Source: Chryseobacterium ginsenosidimutans (GTDB taxonomy: Bacteria > Bacteroidota > Bacteroidia > Flavobacteriales > Weeksellaceae). From it: 64,000 nt of DNA. Shown here in pieces: positions 36,218 to 45,216 of this stretch. A program made the translations under genes and the position numbers. The notes beneath the pieces were generated by a model that did not search any database, had not been told where the DNA came from, and was given only the letters and a program-made list of their open reading frames with translations. The stretch is taken from the NCBI RefSeq assembly GCF_030823405.1, contig NZ_JAUSXC010000001.1:310001-374000 (forward strand). Reading direction: 5' to 3'. Numbering within the stretch: the stretch's first letter is position 1; the number at the start of each line of letters is the position of its first letter.

Positions 36218-36814
36218 TTATTTATTAAACAACTCCTCTACTTTATCCCAGTTTACAACAGAGAAAAACGCTGCAACATAGTCAGGTCTTCTGTTTTGGT
36301 AGTTTAAATAATAAGCATGTTCCCAAACATCTAGTCCTAAAACCGGAGTTCCTTTAACATCTGCAACAGGCATTAATGGGTTATCTTGGTTTGGAGTTGA
36401 AGAAACAGATACAGAACCATCAGCATTTTTTACAAGCCAAGCCCACCCTGAACCGAATCTTGTTTTAGCAACATCAGAAAAATCAGTTTTGAATTTTTCA
36501 AGACCACCATACGTTTCAATTGCAGCTTTTACGTTTCCTACAGGCTCATTGCTTCCACCTGGAGTTAAAATTTCCCAGAACAAAGAGTGGTTAAAATGAC
36601 CTCCTCCATTGTTTCTTACAGCGGGCTTATCAGTTCCAGTCTGGCAAATTTCTTCTATCGTTTTTCCTTCCAGATCAGTTCCTTTGATTGCATTATTTAA
36701 ATTGTCGATATATGCCTGATGGTGCTTTGTATGGTGGATTTCCATTGTTCTTGCATCAATAGTCGGCTCCAATGCATCGTAAGCATATCCTAATTTTGGT
36801 AATTCAAATGACAT
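36218..36814 (-). CDS. sod: Superoxide dismutase, Fe/Mn family (probably Mn-type)
   Basis: 198 aa from the ATG at 36814 ([17 protein letters not shown]); the frame is open further to 36841, but that start adds nonstandard residues and lies inside the promoter. Dismutates superoxide to H2O2 and O2. Metal ligands are visible: His in [12 protein letters not shown] (about 26), His in [11 protein letters not shown], and Asp/His in [19 protein letters not shown] and the Gln in STPNQDNPL are features of Mn-type or cambialistic enzymes rather than strict Fe-type. No signal peptide, so cytoplasmic. Single gene with its own consensus-like promoter and terminator. Confidence 0.95.
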   Translation of the reverse strand: MSFELPKLGYAYDALEPTIDARTMEIHHTKHHQAYIDNLNNAIKGTDLEGKTIEEICQTGTDKPAVRNNGGGHFNHSLFWEILTPGGSNEPVGNVKAAIETYGGLEKFKTDFSDVAKTRFGSGWAWLVKNADGSVSVSSTPNQDNPLMPVADVKGTPVLGLDVWEHAYYLNYQNRRPDYVAAFFSVVNWDKVEELFNK

Positions 36815-36838
36815 AATTTTATTTTTAATGTTATAACC

Positions 36839-36870
36839 CAAAGTTAACCAATAAATGATCTATATTCAAA
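36839..36870 (-). promoter_or_regulatory. sod promoter (TTTG-N20-TAACTTTG, minus strand)
   Basis: Minus strand: -33 TTTG at 36870-36867, 20-bp spacer, -7 TAACTTTG at 36846-36839. This predicts a leader of roughly 18 nt before the ATG at 36814. Confidence 0.7.
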
Positions 36871-36962
36871 AAATGGGGATTACTTTAATAAATCTTTAAC
36901 ATTGATGTTTGCATTCACCATTTTATTCAACTTAGAAACAAAAGTTTAGACAAAATAAAAAT

Positions 36963-36990
36963 AAAAAGCACAGACCTATATCTGTGCTTT
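36963..36990 (-). terminator. Rho-independent terminator after rho
   Basis: AAAGCACAGA and TCTGTGCTTT around a CCTATA loop, with T's on the minus-strand side, 25 nt after the rho stop. Confidence 0.8.
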
Positions 36991-37014
36991 CTATTTAACA
37001 ATATTAAATAAAAT

Positions 37015-38892
37015 TTATTTATTCATAGACATTAGGAATTCTTCGTTATTACGAGTTCCTTTAATGTTTTTATTTACAAATTCCATTGCTTCTATAGGAT
37101 TCATTTCAGAAAGATACTTTCTTAAAATCCACATTCTCTGTGAGGTAACCTCATCAAGAAGCAAATCATCTCTCCTTGTACTTGAAGAAACAAGATCAAT
37201 GGCAGGATAAATTCTTCTGTTGGCAATTTTTCTGTCCAACTGAAGTTCCATGTTACCCGTTCCTTTGAATTCTTCAAAAATAACTTCGTCCATTTTAGAA
37301 CCCGTATCAATAAGAGCCGTTGCAATAATCGTTAAAGAACCTCCTCCTTCAATTTTTCTCGCGGCTCCAAAGAATCTTTTCGGCTTGTGAAGAGCATTTG
37401 CATCTACACCACCTGAAAGAACTTTACCAGAAGCCGGAGTTACCGTATTGTAAGCTCTTGCCAATCTTGTAATTGAGTCTAAAAGAATAACAACATCGTG
37501 CCCACATTCAACCATTCTCTGAGCTTTTGCTAAAACAAGGTTGGCAACTTTCACGTGTTTATCTGCCGCTTCATCAAATGTAGAAGCGATAACTTCTGCA
37601 TTCACACTTCTTTCCATATCGGTAACTTCTTCAGGACGTTCGTCGATCAAAAGAACCATCATATAAACTTCAGGATGATTAGCTGCAATAGAATTAGCGA
37701 TATCTTTCAGCAACATCGTTTTACCCGTTTTTGGCTGAGCAACAATCATAGCTCTCTGCCCTTTTCCTATCGGTGCAATTAAATCTACAATTCTTGTTGC
37801 CATTGTAGAATTACTTCCTGATAAATTAAATTTCTCTTCCGGGAATAATGGCGTAAGATATTCAAAAGCAACACGATCTTTGATAAATGCAAGATCACGT
37901 CCGTTAACTTCAATAGGTTTTAATAAAGAAAAATATTTTTCTCCCTCTTTTGGAAGCCTTACAATTCCTCTTACCGTATCTCCTGTTTTTAAGCTGTAAT
38001 TTCTGATCTGAGCCGTAGAAACGTACACATCATCCGGTGAAGAAATATAACTGAAATCTGATGAACGTAAAAATCCGTAGTTGTCAGGAAGAATTTCCAA
38101 AACACCTTCAATACTTACCATTCCGTCGAAACTGAACTCTTTTTTCTGTTCGTGGTGTTCCTCCTGTCTGTCAGAATGCTGCTGTTGTTGCTGCCTGTTC
38201 TGATTTTGATTAGGATTAGAATTCTGGTTAGAATTTTGATTCTGGTTAGGATTCTGGTTTTGATTGGGATTCCTATGTTGGTTTCCACTGTTCTGTGGAT
38301 GATTTTGCTTTTGAGGCCTAGACTGAGGTTGTTGTTGAGGGTTGTTAGGCTTGTCTTCTGCCGGAGCAGATTCCTGAGATTCTGTGTTTTTAGGAGCTTC
38401 TGTTCTCTCCTGAAGAGGTTGTTCTGTATTTCCGGTATTTGTCGGCAAAACTCTTTTCCTCTTCTGTTTAGTTTGTTGTGGAGGTACGTTTGTTCGTTCT
38501 GTAGCCGTTATTGGTGCTGTTTTTATTTCTTCCGGTTTTTGTTCTTCAGAAATTGGCTTTTCCACATTTACTTCTGTCTTTTCTTCAGGTTTCTGTGTCG
38601 TTTCTTCTTGAGCTTTTACTTCTGTTTTCGGCTTAGCCGCAGGCTTTTTCGGAGCAGCCTTTTTAGCAGGAGCTTTTACCTGCTTTGCTGCTTGTACTTC
38701 TTCAGTAATCATGCTGGTTTCTGTGGTGTTGAAATAATCTTTTGCCACTTTGGGATTTGAAGCCTGAAAGTCGAGAACTGCAAAGATTTTGTCATTTTCA
38801 GTGCTGTTTCTTGCAACTTTAACGCCCAAATCCTTTAAGATTTTAGTCAGCTCCGTTACGGATTTTGACCTTAACGTTTCAATGTTAAACAT
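37015..38892 (-). CDS. rho: Transcription termination factor Rho with long disordered insertion
   Basis: 625 aa, about 200 longer than E. coli Rho. N-terminal Rho_N helical domain (about 1-45; [22 protein letters not shown]), then a low-complexity stretch of about 200 residues: Ala/Lys/Pro- and Glu-rich to about 140, and Gln/Asn-rich (PNQNQN repeats, QQQQQ) at about 190-240. The RNA-binding cold-shock domain follows ([15 protein letters not shown], about 262-276), then the ATPase with Walker A QPKTGKT (about 391-397), Walker [11 protein letters not shown], and the Q- and R-loop regions ([24 protein letters not shown]). Such insertions are common in Bacteroidetes Rho. Monocistronic, driven by a consensus promoter that overlaps the divergent neighbour's. 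Confidence 0.97.
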   Translation of the reverse strand: MFNIETLRSKSVTELTKILKDLGVKVARNSTENDKIFAVLDFQASNPKVAKDYFNTTETSMITEEVQAAKQVKAPAKKAAPKKPAAKPKTEVKAQEETTQKPEEKTEVNVEKPISEEQKPEEIKTAPITATERTNVPPQQTKQKRKRVLPTNTGNTEQPLQERTEAPKNTESQESAPAEDKPNNPQQQPQSRPQKQNHPQNSGNQHRNPNQNQNPNQNQNSNQNSNPNQNQNRQQQQQHSDRQEEHHEQKKEFSFDGMVSIEGVLEILPDNYGFLRSSDFSYISSPDDVYVSTAQIRNYSLKTGDTVRGIVRLPKEGEKYFSLLKPIEVNGRDLAFIKDRVAFEYLTPLFPEEKFNLSGSNSTMATRIVDLIAPIGKGQRAMIVAQPKTGKTMLLKDIANSIAANHPEVYMMVLLIDERPEEVTDMERSVNAEVIASTFDEAADKHVKVANLVLAKAQRMVECGHDVVILLDSITRLARAYNTVTPASGKVLSGGVDANALHKPKRFFGAARKIEGGGSLTIIATALIDTGSKMDEVIFEEFKGTGNMELQLDRKIANRRIYPAIDLVSSSTRRDDLLLDEVTSQRMWILRKYLSEMNPIEAMEFVNKNIKGTRNNEEFLMSMNK

Positions 38893-38972
38893 ATTAGTGT
38901 AAAAAATGTAATTAATTGTGAATAAGAAAAGTAAGTCGGGTGACTTTTATTTTCAAGTGCATTCGTATAATG

Positions 38973-39003
38973 CAAATCTACACTTATTTTTGAATTGTGC
39001 AAA
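38973..39003 (-). promoter_or_regulatory. rho promoter (TTTG-N19-TAGATTTG, minus strand)
   Basis: Minus strand: -33 TTTG at 39003-39000, exactly 19 bp spacer, -7 TAGATTTG at 38980-38973. This is a full match to the Bacteroidetes consensus. The leader to the rho ATG at 38892 would be about 75 nt, longer than for most genes here, leaving room for autoregulation. Confidence 0.8.
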
Positions 39004-39019
39004 ATTTATAGTACTTTTG
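38989..39019 (+). promoter_or_regulatory. Promoter of the DUF4293 gene (TTTG-N19-TACTTTTG)
   Basis: -33 TTTG at 38989-38992, 19-bp spacer, -7 TACTTTTG at 39012-39019; ATG 18 nt later. It overlaps the divergent rho promoter by 15 bp, so the two cannot be fully occupied at the same time. Confidence 0.8.
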
Positions 39020-39037
39020 CCTAGGATTTAATATTCA

Positions 39038-39427
39038 ATGCTACAAAGAATACAGACTATATGGACTTTTTTAGCAGTTTTAGCTGCTGTGTTTCTGTTC
39101 GTTACAGGGCAAGATGTTATCATTTCTGATAGCATTCCTGTGATAAATATCGGTTGTATATTACTTGTTCTGGTTGGATTACTGAGTGTATTCAGCTTTA
39201 AAAACAGAAAAAGACAAATTTTGCTGAATAATATCAGCATCATTATAAACGCTTTGTTGATTGGTGTATTGATATACTGGTTACTAAAATTATCCGGAGG
39301 AATTCAGTTTCCTGAGAAGGGTATTGAGCCAATTTTCCCATTGATTGCGATAATCTGTTTGTTTATATCAAACATTTATATCAAGAAAGATGAGAGGCTC
39401 GTAAAATCTGTAGACAGACTTCGATAA
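39038..39427 (+). CDS. DUF4293 family membrane protein
   Basis: 129 aa with four TM helices (about 6-25, 33-50, 63-83, 97-112) and the family start MLQRIQTIWTFLAVLAA. Function is unknown. In Bacteroidetes it is typically found next to rho, as here, where the two share overlapping divergent promoters. A terminator follows 24 nt after the stop. Confidence 0.85.
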   Translation: MLQRIQTIWTFLAVLAAVFLFVTGQDVIISDSIPVINIGCILLVLVGLLSVFSFKNRKRQILLNNISIIINALLIGVLIYWLLKLSGGIQFPEKGIEPIFPLIAIICLFISNIYIKKDERLVKSVDRLR

Positions 39428-39451
39428 CCTTACAACGATTTTTTGAGTGAG

Positions 39452-39481
39452 AACAGCTTCCTTTTTGGGAGCTGTTTTTTT
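39452..39481 (+). terminator. Rho-independent terminator
   Basis: AACAGCTTCC, TTTTT loop and GGGAGCTGTTTTTTT form an 8-10 bp stem with a long T-tract. Confidence 0.85.
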
Positions 39482-39589
39482 ATGACTTATAAGCTTTAAA
39501 TGCAGGCATCCGTAAAATTTTATGGAAAATAAAAATTTAATTGCAACATTTCCGTTTAAGATGCGACAGATTATTTAAATTTTAACTAA

Positions 39590-40510
39590 ATGAAAAAACT
39601 AACCTATCTTACCTTCTCTCTTTTTTCGATATTTACTTTTGCACAAGAAGTATCTAAAGAAAGAATCCAGACTGTACTTTCAACCTTGGCATCAGACGAA
39701 ATGAAAGGCCGGGAAATCGGAACTAAGGAAAATGAAAACGCAGCAAATTATATTGGGAAACTTTTTAAAGAAAACAATTTGGAATACTGTACAGGAAATT
39801 CTTATCTGGTTCCATTTGATTATAAAGGAAAAACAGTTTACAACGTTTGTGGTATTAAGAAAGGGAAAACATCTCAATATTTAGGTTTTTCAGGGCATTT
39901 CGATCACATTGGAACAAGCAATAATGCAAAAGACAATATCTACAACGGAGCAGATGATGATGCAAGCGGAATCACAACTTTGGTAGGAATTGCAGATTAT
40001 TTTAAAAATAAAACTCCTGATTTCTCAATGGTATTCATGGCATTTAATGGTGAAGAAAAAGGAATGCTTGGATCAAGAGCCATCTCGAAGGATAAAAACC
40101 TAGATGAGATTTACAATAATCTCACCACACTTTTCAATTTTGAAATGGTGGCAACAGAATCTGCATTTGGGAAAAATGCATTATTCATGACGGGTGACGA
40201 GGTTTCAGATTTGGATGAATTATTCAATAAAAATGCAGCAAACGGTTTAAAAATACATCCCGATCCTTATTCTTCTGAACAATTATTTTACAGATCCGAT
40301 AATGTAAGTTTTGTGAAAAAGAAAATTATCGCTCACTCATTTTCAACTGTTGATATGACGAAAGCTACTCATTATCACAATGAAAGTGATGACGTGAATG
40401 TTGTTGATTTTGATAACATGACCGAGATTATCAATAATTTCGGAAAGACTCTGGAAAAACTGACTCCGAAGAACTTTACTCCGAAATATAATGATAAAGT
40501 GAGATTTTAA
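39590..40510 (+). CDS. Secreted M28-family zinc metallopeptidase
   Basis: 306 aa. Signal peptide (about 1-18, ending FTFAQE). Aminopeptidase-like M28 fold with the co-catalytic zinc ligands: His/Asp in GHFDHIG (about 102), Asp in NGADDDASG (about 124), Glu pair in FNGEEKGMLGS (about 155), Asp/Glu in NFEMVA, and the C-terminal His in KATHYHNESDD. These enzymes release N-terminal amino acids or dipeptides from peptides. The protein has no T9SS domain, so it is probably periplasmic. Single gene with a terminator behind it. Confidence 0.9.
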   Translation: MKKLTYLTFSLFSIFTFAQEVSKERIQTVLSTLASDEMKGREIGTKENENAANYIGKLFKENNLEYCTGNSYLVPFDYKGKTVYNVCGIKKGKTSQYLGFSGHFDHIGTSNNAKDNIYNGADDDASGITTLVGIADYFKNKTPDFSMVFMAFNGEEKGMLGSRAISKDKNLDEIYNNLTTLFNFEMVATESAFGKNALFMTGDEVSDLDELFNKNAANGLKIHPDPYSSEQLFYRSDNVSFVKKKIIAHSFSTVDMTKATHYHNESDDVNVVDFDNMTEIINNFGKTLEKLTPKNFTPKYNDKVRF

Positions 40511-40533
40511 TAAAATTTTAATCATATAGCACT

Positions 40534-40558
40534 ACCACCATTTTTTGGTGGTTTTTTA
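40534..40558 (+). terminator. Rho-independent terminator
   Basis: ACCACCA, TTTTT loop, TGGTGGT followed by T's. Confidence 0.85.
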
Positions 40559-40653
40559 TTTTAATTTGAAATATTTTGTAACAAATACACTATAACTCAA
40601 ACATATTAGTAAAGTAAAATCAAGTTAGAAACGTCTAATCTCTTAATTTTACG

Positions 40654-40661
40654 TAATTTTG
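40654..40661 (+). promoter_or_regulatory. -7 promoter box (TAATTTTG)
   Basis: TAnnTTTG match 20 nt before the ABC transporter ATG. Confidence 0.5.
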
Positions 40662-40681
40662 CTATCCAATTTTTTCACTGA

Positions 40682-42520
40682 ATGAACCAATATCTTAAAA
40701 TACTAAAGTTCGCAAGACCACACAGAAAATATATTTACGGAAGTTTATTCTTCAACATTCTGTATTCTGTATTTCAAATTGCTTCCCTGGGGACAATTTT
40801 ACCGGTTTTAGGAATGCTTTTCGGAACTATTAAGCCTGAAAAATATGAGTCTGTACCAGTTTACTCCGGAGAGATCACAGATTTTTTCCAATACCTTAAA
40901 GAATATTCCAATTATTATGTTCAGAATTTAGTAACAGAACATGGGGCACTTAATGTATTAGCATGGCTGTGTGTAATCACTGCTTTTATGTTTTTACTGA
41001 GAAACCTTTTCAGATATTTAGGATCTTTTTTATTGATCAATTATCGTGTAGGAGTTACGAAAGACCTTCGTGGCGCGATGTATAACAAAATACTTTCATT
41101 ACCGGTGTCATTTTTCACAGAACGCAGAAAGGGTGACCTTATGTCTCGTATGTCAAATGATGTGGGTGAGGTTGAAGGCAATATTTTAGGAAGTTTAATA
41201 GAATTAATCAATGCTCCGTTTATGCTGATCAGCACATTGGTTACTTTGTTTTTTTTAAGTCCGGAAATGACACTTTTTTCCCTGCTAGTATTACCTGTAA
41301 TGGGAACAATGATCGCATTGGTAGGAAAAAGCCTGAAGAAAGATTCTCATGAAGCTCAACACGAAATGGGAACTATATTTTCTATTGTAGATGAAACATT
41401 GAAGTCGTCAAAAGTCATTAAGATCTTTAATGCCGAAAAAATAATGGGCAACAGATTCACGCAATCTATGCAAAAATGGATCAACAGCTCGATAAGCTTA
41501 GGAAGAAAAAAAGAATTGGCGTCACCGATGAGCGAATTTCTAGGATCGATTACTTTTTTGATAATTGCATGGTACGGTGGAAAACAGATTATCGTAGAAC
41601 AATCAATTTCTCCTGCAGATTTCTTGGTTTTTTTAGGAATGTTCTTCCAGATCTTACCTCCGGCAAAGAGTTTATCAACTTCAATCTCTAATGTTCAGAA
41701 AGGGGAAGCATCTCTTGAGAGAGTGTTGGAAATCCTTGATGCTGATGTAAAAATTGACGAAGTCGCAAATCCTGTTGAAATTTCAACACTTAACAGTCAA
41801 ATTGAATTTAATAATATTGGTTTTTATTATGATAAAGACCACACCATACTTAAGAATTTCTCATTAATCATTCCGAAAGGTAAAACTGTTGCGCTTGTTG
41901 GACAAAGCGGAAGCGGAAAAACTACAATTGCCAACCTTTTGGCAAGATTTTATGATGTTTCAGAAGGCGCGATTCTCATTGACGGAACTGACGTTAAAAA
42001 TTTAAAACTAAAAGAATACCGTCAGCTTCTCGGAATGGTAACTCAGGAATCCGTTTTATTTAATGATACGGTGTACAACAACATTTTGATGGGCAAACCT
42101 GATGCGACTAGAGAAGAGGTGATCGCTGCGGCTAAAATTGCTAATGCAGATGACTTTATCACTCGTCTTCCCGAAGGTTATGATTCTAATATCGGAGATG
42201 ATGGAGGAAAGCTTTCCGGAGGGCAGAAACAGAGAGTTTCTATTGCCAGAGCAGTATTGAAAAATCCACCTATCATGATTTTGGATGAAGCAACTTCTGC
42301 ATTAGATACAGAATCCGAAAGATTTGTTCAGGACGCCTTGGAAAAAATGATGGAAAACAGAACGTCTTTAGTAATTGCTCACCGACTTTCTACCATCCAA
42401 AAAGCAGACTGGATCGTAGTTATGGAGAAAGGTGACATTGTAGAACAGGGAACACACCACGAACTTATCGCGAAAAAAGGAATGTACAACAAACTTGTTG
42501 AGCTACAGAATTTCGATTAA
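40682..42520 (+). CDS. MsbA-like ABC exporter (fused permease and ATPase)
   Basis: 612 aa half-transporter. Six TM helices in about 1-330, then the ATPase with Walker A GQSGSGKT (about 411-418), Q-loop MVTQESVLF, signature LSGGQKQR, Walker B IMILDEATSALD and the switch His in IAHRLST. The order and length match MsbA-type lipid flippases, and it lies two genes from psd-cdsA, which fits a role in lipid export; multidrug export is an alternative. A DUF1801 gene follows after 25 nt in the same direction. Confidence 0.9.
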   Translation: MNQYLKILKFARPHRKYIYGSLFFNILYSVFQIASLGTILPVLGMLFGTIKPEKYESVPVYSGEITDFFQYLKEYSNYYVQNLVTEHGALNVLAWLCVITAFMFLLRNLFRYLGSFLLINYRVGVTKDLRGAMYNKILSLPVSFFTERRKGDLMSRMSNDVGEVEGNILGSLIELINAPFMLISTLVTLFFLSPEMTLFSLLVLPVMGTMIALVGKSLKKDSHEAQHEMGTIFSIVDETLKSSKVIKIFNAEKIMGNRFTQSMQKWINSSISLGRKKELASPMSEFLGSITFLIIAWYGGKQIIVEQSISPADFLVFLGMFFQILPPAKSLSTSISNVQKGEASLERVLEILDADVKIDEVANPVEISTLNSQIEFNNIGFYYDKDHTILKNFSLIIPKGKTVALVGQSGSGKTTIANLLARFYDVSEGAILIDGTDVKNLKLKEYRQLLGMVTQESVLFNDTVYNNILMGKPDATREEVIAAAKIANADDFITRLPEGYDSNIGDDGGKLSGGQKQRVSIARAVLKNPPIMILDEATSALDTESERFVQDALEKMMENRTSLVIAHRLSTIQKADWIVVMEKGDIVEQGTHHELIAKKGMYNKLVELQNFD

Positions 42521-42545
42521 ATCTTTTTAAATAATAATTTAAAAA

Positions 42546-42893
42546 ATGAATCCAATACAAGAGTATTTCTACAGAATTGAAGAACCTGATAGAAGTACTC
42601 TTCTTTTTTTGCGCAAAAAGATCCTTGAATCTGACCCCGAAAATATTACCGAAACCTTGAGTTTTGGACTTCCCTTTTTTAAGTATAGAAAGAAAATGCT
42701 TTGTTATTTATATTACAGCAAAAAATATAAAAAGCATTACGTAAGCTTTTATCATGGCGACAGATTAGATTATCCTCAATTGCTTCAGGAAGGCAGAAAG
42801 AAGTTTAAAATCCTTTTAATTGATATGGAAAAGGATTTGCCTGTGGAGTTTATTTTGAGATTAATTAACGAACTAAAACAATATATAAAATAA
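42546..42893 (+). CDS. DUF1801 domain protein
   Basis: 115 aa, cytoplasmic, all one domain: helical start (EYFYRIEEPDRSTLLFLRKKIL), then ETLSFGLPFFKYRKKMLCYLYYSK and VSFYHGDRLDYPQLL, typical of the YdhG/YjhX-like DUF1801 fold. Biochemical function unknown. It sits 25 nt after the ABC exporter and shares its bidirectional terminator with convergent psd. Confidence 0.8.
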   Translation: MNPIQEYFYRIEEPDRSTLLFLRKKILESDPENITETLSFGLPFFKYRKKMLCYLYYSKKYKKHYVSFYHGDRLDYPQLLQEGRKKFKILLIDMEKDLPVEFILRLINELKQYIK

Positions 42894-42896
42894 AAA

Positions 42897-42924
42897 AAAG
42901 ACTGCCTCTTCCGAAACAGTCTTT
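42897..42924. terminator. Bidirectional terminator between convergent genes
   Basis: AAAGACTG and CAGTCTTT around a 12-nt loop, A's before and T/A after. Confidence 0.75.
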
Positions 42925-42944
42925 AAATATATTTAAGTTAAATC

Positions 42945-43598
42945 TTAATCTTTCATTCTCGCAATCACATCAATACCACCTTTTGTAATGTCTCCGATTT
43001 TGCAAACGATTTCCGTGTCCAAAGGAAGAAAAACGTCCATTCTTGAACCGAATTTGATGAATCCAAACTCATGTCCTGCTTTTGCATCATCACCTTCATT
43101 ACAATAGAAAACAATTCTTCTCGCTACATACCCTGCAATCTGTCTGAATACGACTTTATGATTTGTCAAACTCTCAACTGCAATGGTTGTTCTTTCGTTT
43201 TCTGTAGATGATTTTTCGTGCCAGGCAACTAAATATTTTCCGGGATGATATTTTTTGTAAATCACTTTTCCGGAAACCGGATATCTACAAATATGAACAT
43301 TTAAAGGAGACATAAAAATAGAAACCTGAATGGCTTTTCCTTTAATAAATTCATCTTCATCCACTTCTTTTATCATGACCACTTTTCCGTCTACCGGAGC
43401 GATAACATTTTCTCTGTGATCCAAAATATCACGATTCGGAACCCGGAAGAACCAAAATACTAAGCTGTAAATTACCAACAATGGTAAAATGATCAACAGT
43501 GACCACATTTTAAGGAAATAAATAGCTAAAACAGCCACCACTATAAAAAGAATGGTTGCTACGGTAATTGTTCCTTTCGATTCTCTGTGTAGTTTCAT
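42945..43598 (-). CDS. psd: Phosphatidylserine decarboxylase (short form)
   Basis: 217 aa; makes phosphatidylethanolamine from phosphatidylserine. Two N-terminal TM segments (about 12-48), then the decarboxylase domain: VIAPVDGKVVMIKEV, VSIFMSPLNVHICRYPVSGKV, and the self-cleavage site FIKFGSRMDVFLP, where the Ser of GS becomes the pyruvoyl group. Short Bacteroidetes and archaeal-like forms have GSR at this place instead of LGST. It begins 4 nt after the cdsA stop, so psd and cdsA form one lipid-synthesis operon. Confidence 0.92.
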   Translation of the reverse strand: MKLHRESKGTITVATILFIVVAVLAIYFLKMWSLLIILPLLVIYSLVFWFFRVPNRDILDHRENVIAPVDGKVVMIKEVDEDEFIKGKAIQVSIFMSPLNVHICRYPVSGKVIYKKYHPGKYLVAWHEKSSTENERTTIAVESLTNHKVVFRQIAGYVARRIVFYCNEGDDAKAGHEFGFIKFGSRMDVFLPLDTEIVCKIGDITKGGIDVIARMKD

Positions 43599-43602
43599 GA
43601 GA

Positions 43603-44475
43603 TTAAATAAATTTTTCTAAAATAAAGTACAAATATACGACAGGAACGCAGATTAAAAAACTATCAAGCCTATCTAATACTCCACCATGCCCCGGAATGA
43701 TGTTTCCGCTGTCTTTTACTCCAAAATTTCTTTTAAGCTGGCTTTCCACTAAATCTCCTACCGGAGCAAATGCAGCTACTAAAAACCCGACAATCATCCA
43801 GTTCCCGCGAAGGTCAGAATGATATTGCTCGATGAAATAAGATAAAATTAATGTTAAAACCACGCCGCCAATATATCCTTCCCAAGTTTTTTTAGGGGAA
43901 ATTTTGGGAGCCATTTTATGTTTTCCGAAGAATTTCCCTGTTAAATAAGCAAAAGTATCACTACTCCATATTAAAATAAACAGGAAAAGAACCTCCAAAG
44001 AAAATGAGTTGTCATAACTTGAAAACTTAGGTAAGCCTAATGCAAAACTGAAGGGTAAAGCCACATAAATAACCGTGAAAATCAGTTTTCCGCTGTCGAA
44101 ATACAATTCGTTCGGATATTTAAACAAAGTGATTATAGCAATGATAATTAATACCAAAGCCAGAATTTCACTTATTCTAAAATTAAAAAAGAAATCAAAA
44201 TGAAAATATCTCTTAGAGAAAATATAAAAGATAAAAATAGCTAAAGGAAACACCACAAACCTTTCGTAACCGTTTCCGAATTTCATTATTTTAAAACATT
44301 CCCAAGAACCGACCCCCAGCAAAAGTGTGATTAAACCGTAGTATAAATATTCCTGCTTTACAAGATCAGGAGAAATACTGTTGATTAGCTGTGCACCAAG
44401 CGGAGTTGTACAAAGAATGATGACGGCAACGTAAACAATTCCTGATAGGGTTCTTTGAATGAGATTTTTGTCCAA
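43603..44475 (-). CDS. cdsA: Phosphatidate cytidylyltransferase
   Basis: 290 aa membrane enzyme that makes CDP-diacylglycerol from phosphatidate and CTP. About eight TM helices and the C-terminal signature VESQLKRNFGVKDSGNIIPGHGGVLDRLDS (about 245-275, described here by its key K-D and H-G-G-x-x-D-R residues). It lies upstream of psd and 24 nt after a LUD-domain gene on the same strand, so LUD-cdsA-psd may be one transcript. Confidence 0.95.
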   Translation of the reverse strand: MDKNLIQRTLSGIVYVAVIILCTTPLGAQLINSISPDLVKQEYLYYGLITLLLGVGSWECFKIMKFGNGYERFVVFPLAIFIFYIFSKRYFHFDFFFNFRISEILALVLIIIAIITLFKYPNELYFDSGKLIFTVIYVALPFSFALGLPKFSSYDNSFSLEVLFLFILIWSSDTFAYLTGKFFGKHKMAPKISPKKTWEGYIGGVVLTLILSYFIEQYHSDLRGNWMIVGFLVAAFAPVGDLVESQLKRNFGVKDSGNIIPGHGGVLDRLDSFLICVPVVYLYFILEKFI

Positions 44476-44499
44476 AATTTTAAATTTAGAAGTTGATGC

Positions 44500-45081
44500 T
44501 TAATCTTCAAGCAGCAGTAAAAACAGTTTTGTATTGGTATTTGAAGAGGTATCAAGTTTTGACTGACCTCCACTAATAGAAGTAAGATTTTTGATATTCC
44601 CGTTTCTTTTTATTTTCCCCATCGCATCATTCAGATTATTCACGATTTGGGAAACGTTTGCCATGATAATGATTTTGTTTGGCAGTCTTGAAGAATGGTA
44701 ATGAAGGATATTATTATGAGAAAGCATGATTCTTCCGTCATAAGCAATCAGATATTCACAAGTAATAAAACTTGCATCATTGCCACTTTGTAACTCGGAA
44801 GAGTAAGGAGCTCTCACAACATTCAGAAAGTTCTGAAGATCTTTGTCCCAGCAAAAAAGATTGTTAATCCCTTCTATTTTGATGATCTGGTTTAAAGTCT
44901 GCAAAGCTTCTGCCTCATCTGCACAATAATTGAAAAAACCTCCTGAATGCGTAAACAACTGGGCAAATTTATAGTCGAGATCTGCATTTTTCAGCGAATC
45001 TCCTAATTTTTCCAGACTCTGTTTTTCGTCTTCTTCAGGCTGGTTGGTAAGTTTGCTTACAATCTTCTTGAATAAATTCAA
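44500..45081 (-). CDS. LUD domain protein (LutC/YkgG-like)
   Basis: 193 aa. The region ADEAEALQTLNQIIKIEGINNLFCWD, CEYLIAYDGRIMLSHN and PNKIIIMANVSQIVNNLNDAM matches the LUD (lactate-utilisation) fold of LutC, which is part of a lactate oxidation complex. The partners LutA and LutB are not present here, and in flavobacteria this short protein usually sits between ftsH and cdsA, so a lactate role is doubtful. It has its own TATTTTTG box upstream. Confidence 0.78.
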   Translation of the reverse strand: MNLFKKIVSKLTNQPEEDEKQSLEKLGDSLKNADLDYKFAQLFTHSGGFFNYCADEAEALQTLNQIIKIEGINNLFCWDKDLQNFLNVVRAPYSSELQSGNDASFITCEYLIAYDGRIMLSHNNILHYHSSRLPNKIIIMANVSQIVNNLNDAMGKIKRNGNIKNLTSISGGQSKLDTSSNTNTKLFLLLLED

Positions 45082-45108
45082 CTCAATTTATTTTTAATCA
45101 ACTTTATA

Positions 45109-45116
45109 CAAAAATA
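45109..45116 (-). promoter_or_regulatory. -7 promoter box of the LUD-cdsA-psd unit (TATTTTTG, minus strand)
   Basis: CAAAAATA on the plus strand; the minus-strand box lies 27 nt before the ATG at 45081. Confidence 0.45.
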
Positions 45117-45160
45117 TAAAATTAATTAGATAGAAATCCAAAAATATGCCGATAAATATG

Positions 45161-45194
45161 AAAAAACCTGACAATTTTGAAACTGCCAGGTTTT
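45161..45194 (-). terminator. Terminator after ftsH
   Basis: AAAAAACCTG and CAGGTTTT enclose a second short pairing (CAATTT/AAACTG). On the minus strand it ends in T's, 23 nt after the ftsH stop. Confidence 0.75.
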
Positions 45195-45216
45195 ATTTAT
45201 TCATTTTTAAAGATTT

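Noticed and set aside
36815..36841. Longer sod start (nine extra residues)
   Set aside because: The ATG at 36814 gives the standard N-terminus, and the longer start would lie within the -7 box region.
38152..38760. A 202-residue open frame on the plus strand opposite rho
   Set aside because: It is the mirror of rho's low-complexity insertion: Leu/Arg/Phe-rich, no RBS and no known family. The opposite frame has a clear protein.
44500..45081. Lactate-utilisation operon (LutABC) from the LUD protein
   Set aside because: LutA and LutB are absent and the neighbours are ftsH and cdsA.
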